This document shows positions 1 to 9,026 of a stretch of DNA of 64,000 nt, one piece after another (within the stretch, counting starts at the first letter, position 1; each line of letters begins with the position of its first letter). The notes beneath the pieces are model-generated. The model saw only the letters and a program-made list of their open reading frames with translations, did no database searches and was not told the DNA's origin. The DNA comes from an uncultured Enterocloster sp. Its GTDB lineage: Bacteria; Bacillota; Clostridia; Lachnospirales; Lachnospiraceae. The stretch lies in contig CALWRY010000002.1 in NCBI GenBank assembly GCA_944384065.1, forward strand, positions 1-64,000, written 5' to 3'. The position numbers and the translations under genes are program-made.

Positions 1-1
1 A

Positions 2-205
2 ACCGTTCTCTCCCCCTCGCTCCAGGGGCGGATTGATGCGGAGCCGGATCCGGCAAAGGCCATGGAAAATTATGTGTCCCGCCAGCCACTGGGGCGCCTT
101 GGCACGCCGGAGGAGATCGCGGCGGCCATCCTCTTTGCGGCCAGCGATGAGGCGGGCTTCTTAGACGGGGCCGTGATCCAGATTGACGGGGCCGGATCTT
201 TATAA
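2..205 (+). CDS. C-terminal end of a short-chain dehydrogenase/reductase (partial)
   Basis: The reading frame enters from the left edge and stops at 203-205, leaving 67 residues. The tail reads RQPLGRLGTPEEIAAAILF and then FLDGAVIQIDGAGSL. This is the classic C-terminus of NAD(P)-dependent classical SDRs of the FabG type, where the G-T-P-E-E-I helix precedes the last strand and a D-G-G/A motif. The catalytic Ser, Tyr and Lys lie outside the window, so the substrate cannot be named. A GC-rich hairpin follows 39 bases after the stop and probably ends its transcript. Confidence 0.85.
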   Translation, partial: TVLSPSLQGRIDAEPDPAKAMENYVSRQPLGRLGTPEEIAAAILFAASDEAGFLDGAVIQIDGAGSL

Positions 206-243
206 ATACGGGGCTGCCCAAGCGGTTATGAATAATGAAGGGA

Positions 244-270
244 AGGAGGGGAATGGTTCCCCTCCTATTT
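244..270 (+). terminator. Hairpin terminator after the SDR gene
   Basis: A perfect 10-bp inverted repeat, AGGAGGGGAA at 244-253 and TTCCCCTCCT at 257-266, encloses a 3-nt loop and is followed by ATTT. It fits a short intrinsic terminator for the upstream gene, although the T-tract is weak. Its right arm lies next to the -35 box of the next promoter. Confidence 0.5.
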
Positions 271-297
271 GCGTTCTTCCCTATAATTTGCTATAAT
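269..297 (+). promoter_or_regulatory. Promoter for the MBOAT/DHHW pair
   Basis: TTGCGT at 269-274 and TATAAT at 292-297 are 17 bp apart, a housekeeping sigma-70/sigma-A arrangement. A second TATAAT lies at 282-287. Transcription would begin near 304, so the folded element at 315-469 would be part of the 5-prime leader of the downstream mRNA. Confidence 0.55.
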
Positions 298-314
298 GGG
301 CAGACAAACGACAA

Positions 315-469
315 GTAACGGTTCAGACGGCGGGTAAACAGGGGCGAAAATAGACGTCAAGCTTGCTTGTAAGTATATTTTCGCCCCTGTTTACACATCG
401 GATGTCTATCCGATGCTTCTTGCCCGGCCTATGGCCGGGCAAGAAGGTACCCGCCGCCTGAACTGTTAC
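315..469. repeat. Cloverleaf inverted-repeat element, copy A
   Basis: Outer arms 315-336 and 448-469 are inverted repeats matching at 20 of 22 positions. They enclose three hairpins in order. The first has a 19-bp perfect stem (334-352 with 376-394) and a loop holding CAAGCTTGCTTG. The second has an 8-bp stem CATCGGAT/ATCCGATG (397-404, 407-414 region). The third has a 14-bp stem CTTCTTGCCCGGCC (416-429) with GGCCGGGCAAGAAG (433-446). Copy B at 18087-18252 has the same parts in the reverse orientation. It could be a structured RNA, a MITE-like element or a processing site. It fills the gap between the SDR and MBOAT genes and has no convincing ORF. Confidence 0.8.
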
Positions 470-493
470 AACGACAAAGACCGAGGATAAAAA

Positions 494-1906
494 ATGCTGT
501 TCAGTTCCCTTGTATTTATATGGTACTTCCTGCCCATTGTATTTTTTGCGTATATATGCATCCCGGGTATCCGGGCGAAAAATCTGCTTCTGCTGGCCGC
601 CAGCATTCTTTTTTATGCCTGGGGCGAGCCGAAATTTGTGCTTCTGATGCTGCTCTCCATCGGCATCAACTATATGTTCGGGATGCTTCTGGACTATGAG
701 ACGAAAAAGAGGCATAGGCAGCTCCTCATGGCCCTGTGCCTTCTCATCAACCTGGGGCTTTTGGGATATTATAAGTATTTTAATTTCCTGGCGGAGCTGG
801 TCAATGACCTGGCAGGCCGGGAGATCCTGGGGGCCAGGGAGATTGTTCTTCCCATCGGCATTTCCTTCTACACCTTCCAGGCCCTGTCCTACGTGGTGGA
901 CGTGTACCGGAGAACCATCCGGGTGCAGAAGAATCCCCTGGATCTGGCGCTCTACATCAGCTTTTTCCCACAGCTCATCGCCGGGCCTATTGTGAAATAC
1001 TATGAGATTGACGCCCAGCTAAAGAGACGGAGCATCACAGCTCAGCGCATGGCCTATGGCATCAAGCGGTTTTCCTATGGCCTGGGAAAAAAGGTGATCT
1101 TTGCCAACACCTTTGCCGCCGTGGTGGACAATGTGCTCACCTTTCCCAATGAAAACCTGGCGGGGCCGGGGCTGGCCTGGTTTACCATTCTTCTTTACAC
1201 CCTTCAGATTTATTATGATTTTTCCGGCTACTCGGATATGGCCATCGGCCTGGGGAAAATGTTCGGCTTTGACTTCATGGAAAATTTCAACTACCCCTAT
1301 ATGTCCCAGTCTATCCGGGAGTTCTGGCGCAGGTGGCATATTTCCCTGTCCACCTGGTTTAAGGAATACCTTTACATTCCCCTGGGGGGAAACCGGAAGG
1401 GGCGGGTGCGCACCTACATAAACCTCTTTATCGTGTTTCTGGTGACCGGACTGTGGCACGGGGCGGGGAAGAATTTCGTGCTCTGGGGCGCGTACTACGG
1501 CGTGTTTATTGTGGCGGAGCGGATGTTTCTCGGAAAGCTTCTGGAGAAAAACCCGGTGAAGCTTCTAAACCATATGTACACCATGTTTGTGGTGGTTGTG
1601 GGGTGGATGCTGTTCCGCATTGAGGACATGGGCAAAATCCATGGCTTTGCCCGGATTATGTTCTTCCGTCAGCCAGGGGACTTTACCATTCCTATGTTTG
1701 CGGACAGGCGGGTACTGTTCTTCTTTGCGGCGGGCGTCCTCTTCGCCGGGCCCCTCCAGTTCTGGTGCAGGCCCCTGAAAGCCCATCTCTACGATGAAGA
1801 GCGGGTCTGCTGGTACGACATCGCCGTTATGGCGGTGCTCCTTATCTTCTGTACCATGCTGCTGGTGAACAACACATACAACCCCTTTATCTATTTCAGA
1901 TTTTAG
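494..1906 (+). CDS. MBOAT family membrane-bound O-acyltransferase (AlgI/DltB-like)
   Basis: A 470-residue multi-pass membrane protein. AlgI/DltB-type MBOAT enzymes move acyl (often acetyl) groups across the membrane onto extracytoplasmic polysaccharide or teichoic acid. Visible family signatures are QLIAGPIVKYYEI near 160-172, the REFWRRWHISLSTWFKEYLY segment near 277-296, and GLWHGAGKNFVLWG near 320-333, which carries the invariant active-site His. The length is normal for the family. The next gene, 17 bases downstream, encodes a DHHW-type partner, as in alginate algI-algJ and similar clusters. The polymer acted on cannot be read from the sequence, and no glycosyltransferases are adjacent in this window. 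Confidence 0.9.
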   Translation: MLFSSLVFIWYFLPIVFFAYICIPGIRAKNLLLLAASILFYAWGEPKFVLLMLLSIGINYMFGMLLDYETKKRHRQLLMALCLLINLGLLGYYKYFNFLAELVNDLAGREILGAREIVLPIGISFYTFQALSYVVDVYRRTIRVQKNPLDLALYISFFPQLIAGPIVKYYEIDAQLKRRSITAQRMAYGIKRFSYGLGKKVIFANTFAAVVDNVLTFPNENLAGPGLAWFTILLYTLQIYYDFSGYSDMAIGLGKMFGFDFMENFNYPYMSQSIREFWRRWHISLSTWFKEYLYIPLGGNRKGRVRTYINLFIVFLVTGLWHGAGKNFVLWGAYYGVFIVAERMFLGKLLEKNPVKLLNHMYTMFVVVVGWMLFRIEDMGKIHGFARIMFFRQPGDFTIPMFADRRVLFFFAAGVLFAGPLQFWCRPLKAHLYDEERVCWYDIAVMAVLLIFCTMLLVNNTYNPFIYFRF

Positions 1907-1923
1907 CAAAGGAAGAGCCTGTT

Positions 1924-3069
1924 ATGAGAAAATGTATGATCCTTCTCTTTTTTGCCATACTGCTTATGCCGGGAGTGCTCGGCGCTCTCCTCGGCGGGGC
2001 ACCGGAGGGACAGAATACGGAGAACCGGACCCTGGCGGAGCGGCCTGAGCTCTCCCTCGAGAACCTGGAGGATTTTCCCGCTGATGCGGAGGCCTATATC
2101 AATGACCACGCGCCTTTCAGGGATCAGTTTATTGACGCCTACGCCTCCATGAACATGGAGCTGTTTCACAGCATTGATAATAATGATGTGATTGTGGGGA
2201 AGGAGGACTGGCTCTTTTACGCGGGAAATGACAGCCGGGTGGACGCCCTGGGAATTTCGCCCTTCACAGAGGTGGAGCAGTGGTCTATCACGACCCAGCT
2301 TCTGCAGATACGGCAGAAGTACGGGAAGGACAGGGACAGCTTTGTGTTTTTCATTGCGCCGGACAAGGAGATTGTGTACCGGCAGTACCTGCCGGACTAT
2401 TACGCGCCGGTGACCGACACTTCCCGGGCCAAGGAGCTGGTGAAGTACATACGGGAAAATTCAGATATCCAGGTGATTTATCCCCTGGAGGATCTGCTTG
2501 CGGCCTCGGAGCAGGGGCTGACCTACTACAAAACCGACACTCATTGGAACGATTACGGGGGTTTTGTGGGAAGCCAGGAGCTGATTGCGGCTCTCGGGGG
2601 AAGGACAGAGACGGTGCGCTTCGCCGGGGAGGCTGAGGAGACTGCTTCGTCCGGAGAGGGAGAGGCCGCCGGCGTCCGGGTCTCCTTTGCAGAGGGCGAG
2701 CGGGGCGATCTGGGCAATCTGGGCCGCACGCCCATGCGGTATCTGGACGAGGTGAAGGCGCAGATAGAAGGGTATTACGACGAGCTGACGCCGGAGCTTT
2801 TGGAGGATAATCCGGAGACTGGCATCACACGGGCAAGGACGGAGGGCGCGCCGGATGAGCGGCGGCTGGTGATGGTCCGGGACTCCTTTACCGAGGCCAT
2901 GGAGCCGGTGCTCCAGAAATATTTTGCGGAGTCCGTGCTGATTGACTGGGAAAGCATCGAGAGCACAGACATCGGATCCTACGGCGGCGACGTGTTTGTG
3001 TACCAGGTGGTGGAGCGGAATCTGGGGCGGATTCCCGCAGATCTGGTATCGATGCTGGAGGGGTTCTGA
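1924..3069 (+). CDS. DHHW family protein, AlgJ/AlgX-like O-acetylation partner
   Basis: A 381-residue exported protein with an N-terminal hydrophobic segment (residues about 4-22) that acts as signal anchor. The motif YKTDTHWNDYGG (near residue 200) is the diagnostic D-x-H-W block of the DHHW/AlgJ-AlgX family of SGNH-like acetyltransferases or esterases. RDSFTEAM near residue 320 is the probable counterpart of the catalytic Ser block. Partners of this type receive acyl groups from the MBOAT protein and place them on a surface glycan. It follows the MBOAT gene by 17 bases with an AGGAAGAG ribosome-binding site, so the two form one operon. Confidence 0.8.
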   Translation: MRKCMILLFFAILLMPGVLGALLGGAPEGQNTENRTLAERPELSLENLEDFPADAEAYINDHAPFRDQFIDAYASMNMELFHSIDNNDVIVGKEDWLFYAGNDSRVDALGISPFTEVEQWSITTQLLQIRQKYGKDRDSFVFFIAPDKEIVYRQYLPDYYAPVTDTSRAKELVKYIRENSDIQVIYPLEDLLAASEQGLTYYKTDTHWNDYGGFVGSQELIAALGGRTETVRFAGEAEETASSGEGEAAGVRVSFAEGERGDLGNLGRTPMRYLDEVKAQIEGYYDELTPELLEDNPETGITRARTEGAPDERRLVMVRDSFTEAMEPVLQKYFAESVLIDWESIESTDIGSYGGDVFVYQVVERNLGRIPADLVSMLEGF

Positions 3070-3110
3070 GACGCCGGCGCCGGAGGGAGCGGGGAGGATT
3101 TCTGAATTTC

Positions 3111-3139
3111 TGGACGAACGGCGGGGAATATGGTATACT
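3111..3139 (+). promoter_or_regulatory. Promoter for gdpP-rplI-dnaB
   Basis: TGGACG at 3111-3116 and TATACT at 3134-3139 are separated by 17 bp, 48 bases ahead of the gdpP start. The -35 box is one step from consensus and the -10 box is strong. Confidence 0.5.
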
Positions 3140-3186
3140 AATAAAGATAGACATGTTTTGTGCGAACGACGGTCGGGAGGCAGATT

Positions 3187-5244
3187 ATGCGAAATAGAAG
3201 AAAGGTGCGGGGATCCTTCCGGTTATACCTGCAGTGGCCGCTGTTTTTGTCAGCGTTCCTTATCGTGCTTACCGCCATAGTGGGAGCGGTTTCTCTGAAG
3301 GCCGGGATCATTGTGTCCATATTTACGCTGGTCTACGTGGGAATCGCCCTGTGGCTCTATTTTTCCAGAAAGAGAGGGATGCTGCAGGGCCTTATCTCCT
3401 TTGCTTCCGAATATGGAAAGAACAGCCAGGTTTTGATGGACGAGATGTTGATTCCCTATGGAATCACGGACAAGACCGGACATTTTTTGTGGGCAAACGG
3501 GCAGTTTCAGTCTATTTTGGCGGAGGATAAGAGCGGCGTGAGAAATATCACGGCCATTTTCCCCGAGGTGACCCGGCAGATGCTGGCCACAGGCGGCCAG
3601 ATAGTCAGCGTCCACAGCTCCTTTGGCGATAAAAAGTATCGGGTGGATTTGAAAGAAGTGAACCTGGATCTGTTTACCAGGGAGGCTATCCGGGACGGGG
3701 AGGAGAAGGAGGGCGGAGACAGCGCTTCGGTGACCGCTGTGTACCTTATTGACGAGACACAGATGTTAAAGTACCGGCAGCAGGTGAATGATCAGAAGCT
3801 GGTGGCCGGACTGATTTACCTGGATAATTATGACGAGGCATTGGAGAGCGTGGAGGAGGTTCGGCGATCCCTCCTGATCGCCCTGATTGACCGGAAGATC
3901 AACAAGTACATCGGGAGCCTGGAGGGCATTGTAAAGAAGCTGGAAAAGGACAAATACTTCTTTGTGATGAAGCGGCAGTACATGCTGAAGATGCAGGAGG
4001 AGCATTTCTCCATCCTGGAGGATGTAAAGACTGTAAATATCGGCAACGATATGGCGGTGACCCTGAGCATCGGAATCGGTATGAACGGGGAGACCTACGG
4101 ACAGAACTATGAGTACGCCAGGGCCTCCATCGACATGGCTCTGGGGCGGGGCGGCGACCAGGCGGTTGTGAAGGACGGGGATAAGATCCAGTATTACGGC
4201 GGCAAGGCCCAGCAGATGGAGAAAACCACCCGTGTGAAGGCCCGCGTGAAGGCCCACGCCCTCAGGGAGCTTATGGAGAATAAGGACCGGCTCCTGATCA
4301 TGGGACACCGCATGGCGGATATTGACTCTTTTGGAGCGGCGGTGGGAATTTACCGCATTGCCGTCTCCATGAACAAGAAGGCCCACATCGTGCTGAACGA
4401 GGTGACCTCCTCGGTGCGGCCCATGATGGAGCGGTTCATAGAGAGCGGCGAGTATCCGGAGGACATGTTTTTGAAGGGACCGGAGGCCGCCGGCCTGGCG
4501 GATCCGGGCACCATGCTGGTGGTGGTGGATGTGAACCGGCCCAGCATTACGGATGAGCCCTCCCTGTTAAGCCTGGTGCGGACCATTGTGGTGCTGGATC
4601 ACCACAGGACCAGCAGCGAGATTATTGACAACGCGGTTCTCTCCTATGTGGAGCCCTATGCATCCTCGGCCTGCGAGATGGTGGCGGAGGTGGTGCAGTA
4701 CATTGCCGACGGCATCCGCGTGCGGCCGCCGGAGGCTGACGCCATGTATGCGGGAATCGTGATTGATACCCAGAACTTTACCAATCAAACCGGCGTGCGC
4801 ACCTTTGAGGCCGCAGCCTTCCTGCGCAGGAGCGGGGCGGACATCACCCGGGTGCGGAAGCTGTTCAGAGAGGACATGAAGGATTATCAGGCAAAGGCCG
4901 AGGCGGTACGGGCCGCAGAGGTATATATGGATGCCTTTGCTATCAGCGAGTGCCCTGCAGGCGGGCTGGACAGCCCCACCATTGTGGGGGCCCAGGCGGC
5001 GAACGAGCTTTTGGAGATCCGGGGGATCAAGGCTTCTATTGTGCTCACGGCATACAATGGAATTATTTATTTCAGCGCCCGGTCCATTGACGAGGTCAAT
5101 GTACAGGTGATGATGGAGAAGCTGGGAGGCGGCGGCCACCGGACCATTGCGGGAGCACAGATGAAGGATGTGACCGTGGAGGAGGCCAAGGCAAGGCTGA
5201 AGGAGGTTATACAGGAAATGATGGCGGAGGGCCAGGTTTCCTAG
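3187..5244 (+). CDS. gdpP: Cyclic-di-AMP phosphodiesterase GdpP (DHH/DHHA1)
   Basis: A 685-residue membrane protein that hydrolyses c-di-AMP and so affects cell-wall and potassium homeostasis. Order: two N-terminal membrane helices, a PAS-like region, a degenerate GGDEF domain, then DHH and DHHA1 domains. The DHH metal-site motifs are [32 protein letters not shown] and the D-T-Q-N block near [14 protein letters not shown]. The DHHA1 tail has [13 protein letters not shown]. The start at 3187 is chosen because GGGAGG (3175-3180) sits 6 bases ahead. An in-frame ATG at 3160 has no such site. It is followed by rplI and dnaB, the usual Firmicutes arrangement. Confidence 0.93.
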   Translation: MRNRRKVRGSFRLYLQWPLFLSAFLIVLTAIVGAVSLKAGIIVSIFTLVYVGIALWLYFSRKRGMLQGLISFASEYGKNSQVLMDEMLIPYGITDKTGHFLWANGQFQSILAEDKSGVRNITAIFPEVTRQMLATGGQIVSVHSSFGDKKYRVDLKEVNLDLFTREAIRDGEEKEGGDSASVTAVYLIDETQMLKYRQQVNDQKLVAGLIYLDNYDEALESVEEVRRSLLIALIDRKINKYIGSLEGIVKKLEKDKYFFVMKRQYMLKMQEEHFSILEDVKTVNIGNDMAVTLSIGIGMNGETYGQNYEYARASIDMALGRGGDQAVVKDGDKIQYYGGKAQQMEKTTRVKARVKAHALRELMENKDRLLIMGHRMADIDSFGAAVGIYRIAVSMNKKAHIVLNEVTSSVRPMMERFIESGEYPEDMFLKGPEAAGLADPGTMLVVVDVNRPSITDEPSLLSLVRTIVVLDHHRTSSEIIDNAVLSYVEPYASSACEMVAEVVQYIADGIRVRPPEADAMYAGIVIDTQNFTNQTGVRTFEAAAFLRRSGADITRVRKLFREDMKDYQAKAEAVRAAEVYMDAFAISECPAGGLDSPTIVGAQAANELLEIRGIKASIVLTAYNGIIYFSARSIDEVNVQVMMEKLGGGGHRTIAGAQMKDVTVEEAKARLKEVIQEMMAEGQVS

Positions 5245-5278
5245 AGATAACTGGAGAAATAGAAAGGAAGAGAATGTT

Positions 5279-5725
5279 ATGGATATCGTATTGTTAGAGG
5301 ATGTGAAGGCCCTGGGAAAGAAGGGCCAGGTGGTAAAGGTAAATGACGGCTACGCCCGGAATTTTATTCTCCCCAAGAAGCTGGGGGTTGAGGCCACGGC
5401 TAAGAACCTGAACGACTTAAAGCTTCAGAAGGCCAATGAGGCCAAGATTGCCGCAGAGCAGCTTGCCGCCGCAAAGGAGCTGGGCGAGAAGCTTGAGAAG
5501 TCTTCTGTCACAGTGGCGATCAAGGCCGGAGAGGGCGGAAGGGCATTCGGCTCTGTCTCCTCCAAGGAGATTGGGAAGGCCATCCAGGAACAGCTGGGCC
5601 TGGATGTGGATAAGAAGAAGATTGTTTTAAATGACCCCATCAAGGCCATCGGAAGCTTCGAGGTTCCCATTAAGCTCCACAAGGATGTGACGGCCAAGCT
5701 GGCTGTGAAGGTAGTGGAGGCGTAA
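5279..5725 (+). CDS. rplI: 50S ribosomal protein L9
   Basis: A 148-residue protein with the full L9 layout. It has the N-terminal rRNA-binding domain starting [19 protein letters not shown] with [16 protein letters not shown], then a long connecting helix rich in Ala, Lys and Glu, then a C-terminal domain with [12 protein letters not shown]. The length is standard. It lies 34 bases after gdpP and 26 bases before dnaB, in one operon, with a GGAAGAG ribosome-binding site. Confidence 0.97.
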   Translation: MDIVLLEDVKALGKKGQVVKVNDGYARNFILPKKLGVEATAKNLNDLKLQKANEAKIAAEQLAAAKELGEKLEKSSVTVAIKAGEGGRAFGSVSSKEIGKAIQEQLGLDVDKKKIVLNDPIKAIGSFEVPIKLHKDVTAKLAVKVVEA

Positions 5726-5751
5726 GCGGGCATAAACACGGAGAGGATGCT

Positions 5752-7107
5752 ATGGAAGAGACTCTGATCAAGCGGGTGCTCCCCCACAGCCTGGAGGCGG
5801 AGCAGTCGGTTATAGGCTCGATGCTCATGGACAGGGAGGCGGTGATTGCCGCCTCCGAATTGATTACAGGCAGCGATTTTTACCAGCAGCAGTACGGCAT
5901 TATGTTTGACGCCATGGTGGAGCTGTTCAATGAGGGCAAGCCGGTGGATCTGGTGACGCTCCAGGACCGCCTGAAGGAAAAGGATGTGCCCCCCGAGGTC
6001 AGCAGCCTGGATTTTGTCCGGGATATCATGGCGGTGGTGCCCACCTCGGCCAATGTGCGGTCCTATGCGGCCATTGTCCGGGACAAGGCTACCTTTAGAC
6101 GGCTGATCAAGGTCACGGAGGAGATCGCCAACACCTGCTACGCGGGCAGGGAGCCTCTGGAGGATGTGCTGGCGGACACGGAGAAATCCATTTTCAACCT
6201 TCTGCAGAACCAGGGCGGCCAGGAGTTTGTGCCCATCAAGCAGGTGGCCATCAATGTGCTGGAGAAGATTGAGAGCGCTTATAAGAACCAGGGATCCGTG
6301 ACCGGTATTCCCTCAGGCTTTATTGACTTGGATTATAAGCTTTCCGGTTTCCAGCCCTCGGACTTCATCCTGATTGCGGCCCGGCCGTCCATGGGAAAGA
6401 CGGCCTTTGTGCTGAACGTGGTGGACCACGTGGCAGTGCGCAGGGGCATTCCCTGCATGGTGTTCAGCCTGGAGATGTCCAAGGAGCAGCTGGTGAACCG
6501 TATGCTTTCCATGGAATCCAATGTGGACTCCCAGAAGCTGCGCACCGGCACACTGACGGATTCAGACTGGGACGCCGTGGTGGAGGGCGTGGGGATTATT
6601 GGAAATTCCAAGCTGATCATCGACGACACCCCGGGTATCTCCGTGCCGGAGCTGCGCTCCAAGTGCCGGAAGATGAAGCTGGAGTACGGCCTGAGCCTGG
6701 TGATTATCGATTACCTGCAGCTCATGAGCGGAACAAGACGGACGGGAAATGAGAACCGGCAGCAGGAGATCTCAGACATTTCCCGCTCCTTAAAGGCCCT
6801 GGCAAGGGAGCTGCAGGCTCCGGTCATTGCCCTTTCTCAGCTCTCCCGGGCCTGCGAGACCCGGACGGATCACCGGCCCATGCTCTCGGATCTGCGAGAG
6901 TCCGGCGCCATTGAGCAGGACGCGGATGTGGTGATGTTCCTCTATAGGGATGATTATTATAATAAGGATACGGATCACCCCAACGAGGCGGAGGTCATCA
7001 TCGCCAAGCAGAGAAACGGCCCCATCGGCACGGTGAACCTCCTGTGGAAGCCGGAGTACACAAAGTTTGTGAATATGGCACGACCTCAGGGTGGGGGAAA
7101 CGGATAA
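5752..7107 (+). CDS. dnaB: Replicative DNA helicase DnaB
   Basis: A 451-residue hexameric helicase that unwinds DNA at the fork and binds primase. The N-terminal domain begins with PHSLEAEQSVIGSMLMD. A linker leads to the RecA-like ATPase with Walker A ARPSMGKTAF near residues 208-217 and Walker B LVIIDYLQLM near 316-325. Other family blocks are SLKALARELQAPVIALSQL, DLRESGAIEQDADVV and AKQRNGPIGTV. The length is normal and no intein is present. Immediately downstream the sequence becomes AT-rich, and the restriction-modification island begins on the other strand. Confidence 0.97.
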   Translation: MEETLIKRVLPHSLEAEQSVIGSMLMDREAVIAASELITGSDFYQQQYGIMFDAMVELFNEGKPVDLVTLQDRLKEKDVPPEVSSLDFVRDIMAVVPTSANVRSYAAIVRDKATFRRLIKVTEEIANTCYAGREPLEDVLADTEKSIFNLLQNQGGQEFVPIKQVAINVLEKIESAYKNQGSVTGIPSGFIDLDYKLSGFQPSDFILIAARPSMGKTAFVLNVVDHVAVRRGIPCMVFSLEMSKEQLVNRMLSMESNVDSQKLRTGTLTDSDWDAVVEGVGIIGNSKLIIDDTPGISVPELRSKCRKMKLEYGLSLVIIDYLQLMSGTRRTGNENRQQEISDISRSLKALARELQAPVIALSQLSRACETRTDHRPMLSDLRESGAIEQDADVVMFLYRDDYYNKDTDHPNEAEVIIAKQRNGPIGTVNLLWKPEYTKFVNMARPQGGGNG

Positions 7108-7297
7108 AACTTCAGATGGAATTAATGTAAGATACAAAGCCTGTTGCAATGCTGTGGCTCAACCGGTTCTTAGAAAAATCTTTCCGATAAGGAGTGTATG
7201 CAACTCAAAGGATATTGGCCGCTTTTGCTCTCGGACGCTTTATGAGGTGGCAAAAGCGGCCATTGAAGAATAGATATTCTGGAAATCTTGTACATAA
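7108..7297. other. Intergenic stretch with a 12-bp inverted repeat at the island edge
   Basis: This region lies between the convergent dnaB and DUF6602 genes. It holds a perfect 12-bp inverted repeat, GGCCGCTTTTGC at 217-228 of the 7-kb block (7217-7228) and GCAAAAGCGGCC at 7250-7261, separated by 21 nt. There is no T-tract, so it is not a textbook terminator, though it could end transcripts or mark the island boundary. The short frame that crosses it has no family resemblance. Confidence 0.5.
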
Positions 7298-8257
7298 TTA
7301 TAAAAATCTATATCCATTATTATCTTCAATCGCCTTTATAAACTTTTCTCTATCTTTTTTATCGGGCATTTTTGCGGTGTTGAAAATCATTTCCCAGGGC
7401 ATATTTCCAAGATGAATATAATTTAAGGCCATCATTAAATGAGCGATTGATAAACCAAATGCCAAATTTTCATGTGTATTAACTTGATAACATGATTCTG
7501 GATGTATTCCTGTATAAAATTTAGTGAGAAGAATGCCATCCATTTTATGGCCTTCTTTATCAAACATATAATGTCCGCAAAAAGCTGTGGTAGATTTTCC
7601 TGCTATTATAGAATCAAAACAAAAATGCTGCAACTTCAAAATATCTGCAGTTAATTCATTTTGTAGTTCATTCAAAAGGAACTTTTTTGAATCATCACCA
7701 TTTGTGGCCTTTTGTCCATCAATTCCAACACAATTAGCGGACAAAATCATCCCATAAATCGGATTGGTAATAATGGGATTCCATCCATTTGCCCTGCTGT
7801 ACGGATTATTAAAAATATGGCAACCTTTTTTGGTAATTCCTTTAATGACCCCAGAACGGGAATAACATAATTTTTTTACATTACCAACCTGTTGGACGGC
7901 CTTTTTTAATGAATTAGGGTTCAAAGTATACTTAGTTTCTATGTAAGCGTACACTGCTTCTACGGGAATTTGTTCCTTTTGGGCGAATTGGTTGTCCGGA
8001 GTTAAAAATCTTAAAGTTGGATATAATTCCTGATCATAAATGATAATATCATCGCCAGCAGTATTGCCGTATCGATCAACAACGAAGCCACGACAAATAC
8101 CGTATTTTAAAGGCAAAAATCTCCTTAAAAATTTACAAACGCTAATTTCAAATTCCACACCATAGTCATAATTATAGACAGCGGAGATATGGCTAATTGA
8201 ACGTTCAAACTCTTGGGAAATATTTTTTATTATATCATTATATACAAATTCTTCCAT
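7298..8257 (-). CDS. DUF6602-like protein with a PD-(D/E)XK-type core
   Basis: A 319-residue protein that resembles DUF6602 proteins, which often sit beside restriction systems. The first 110 residues look like a restriction-endonuclease fold: an early Glu pair (E35/E37), GDDIIIYD ending at D75 with D70 as the likely catalytic Asp, and E107-T-K109 in YIETKYTL. That spacing is the PD-(D/E)XK signature. The C-terminal half has no motif I recognise. It is the last gene of the leftward operon, 28 bases after the restriction enzyme. It may be a second nuclease, a nicking partner or a defence effector. Family assignment is from memory of sequence style and is moderate in confidence. Confidence 0.6.
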   Translation of the reverse strand: MEEFVYNDIIKNISQEFERSISHISAVYNYDYGVEFEISVCKFLRRFLPLKYGICRGFVVDRYGNTAGDDIIIYDQELYPTLRFLTPDNQFAQKEQIPVEAVYAYIETKYTLNPNSLKKAVQQVGNVKKLCYSRSGVIKGITKKGCHIFNNPYSRANGWNPIITNPIYGMILSANCVGIDGQKATNGDDSKKFLLNELQNELTADILKLQHFCFDSIIAGKSTTAFCGHYMFDKEGHKMDGILLTKFYTGIHPESCYQVNTHENLAFGLSIAHLMMALNYIHLGNMPWEMIFNTAKMPDKKDREKFIKAIEDNNGYRFL

Positions 8258-8285
8258 TGCTATTTTCAGTTCCTTTTATCAATGT

Positions 8286-9026
8286 TCAGTCTCCAGAATT
8301 AAACTCTACTAGCTTTTCCCAATCAATACTTCCGTCTTCTTTACAAAAATAGGTGGAAAATTCCCTTACAAGCCTATTTGCCGCTTTGTTATAGCTTTCT
8401 TTATAATCAGACACATATTTTTCCGGCATAGTTCCCATATATCCAATAATCTTAATATAAAAATCCTCATCTCCGGTTAGCTCAGCCCAAAACTGTTTTC
8501 CGGCCAATTCCTGATACATTTTTGGCTTTCCTCTACCGGAATCTTTCTTTTTCCCATAGCAATATCCGATGTATGCTTCATAACGGGCTTTCGCCTGCTG
8601 TGCTAGTTTTGAAGCCGCCATAAAGTTCTGTTCCTGCCGTTTTTTGCTATCAGCATTAAACACAGACGGACCGCTTTTTACAGCGATTGCAGAGATTGTA
8701 TTTGTGGCGTTATTTTGAATCATAATATCAATTCCCTCTGCCAGTGCTTTATTTCCACCACTCGCGGCTATTGCTATCGGTTCAAAAAAATAATTTCCAA
8801 AAATCGTCTCTTCACTCGAACTTACAAAAGCGGTCATGACGGATTCCACAATCTCTGAAGCACTTTGCATAGCTTTTGCGCGATACAGATACGGATTTTT
8901 ACGCTTCATGACTTTTTTGATATTTAACCCATCGATTTTTTCAATTAGGTTGGTATAAAAAGCTTCAAGGGCTGTCGCTATTGCTTTTATAACTGCTTGT
9001 TCATCATATGAATTATTTAGTGGCAT
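8286..9026 (-). CDS. PmeII-like type II restriction endonuclease
   Basis: A 246-residue protein resembling the PmeII family of type II restriction enzymes. The core reads EGIDIMIQ with D100, then a strand ending in IAVKSGPS with K117. This is a D-(16)-x-K arrangement close to the PD-(D/E)XK catalytic strand pair, and SVFNADSKKRQEQNF follows as in this family. Its start overlaps the 3-prime end of the methyltransferase gene by 14 bases. That indicates translational coupling and a true restriction-modification pair. The recognition sequence cannot be inferred. Codon use is AT-rich, like the rest of the island. Confidence 0.72.
   Translation of the reverse strand: MPLNNSYDEQAVIKAIATALEAFYTNLIEKIDGLNIKKVMKRKNPYLYRAKAMQSASEIVESVMTAFVSSSEETIFGNYFFEPIAIAASGGNKALAEGIDIMIQNNATNTISAIAVKSGPSVFNADSKKRQEQNFMAASKLAQQAKARYEAYIGYCYGKKKDSGRGKPKMYQELAGKQFWAELTGDEDFYIKIIGYMGTMPEKYVSDYKESYNKAANRLVREFSTYFCKEDGSIDWEKLVEFNSGD

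Noticed and set aside
7091..7273. 60-codon frame after dnaB
   Set aside because: It begins inside dnaB, has no family resemblance and spans an inverted repeat.
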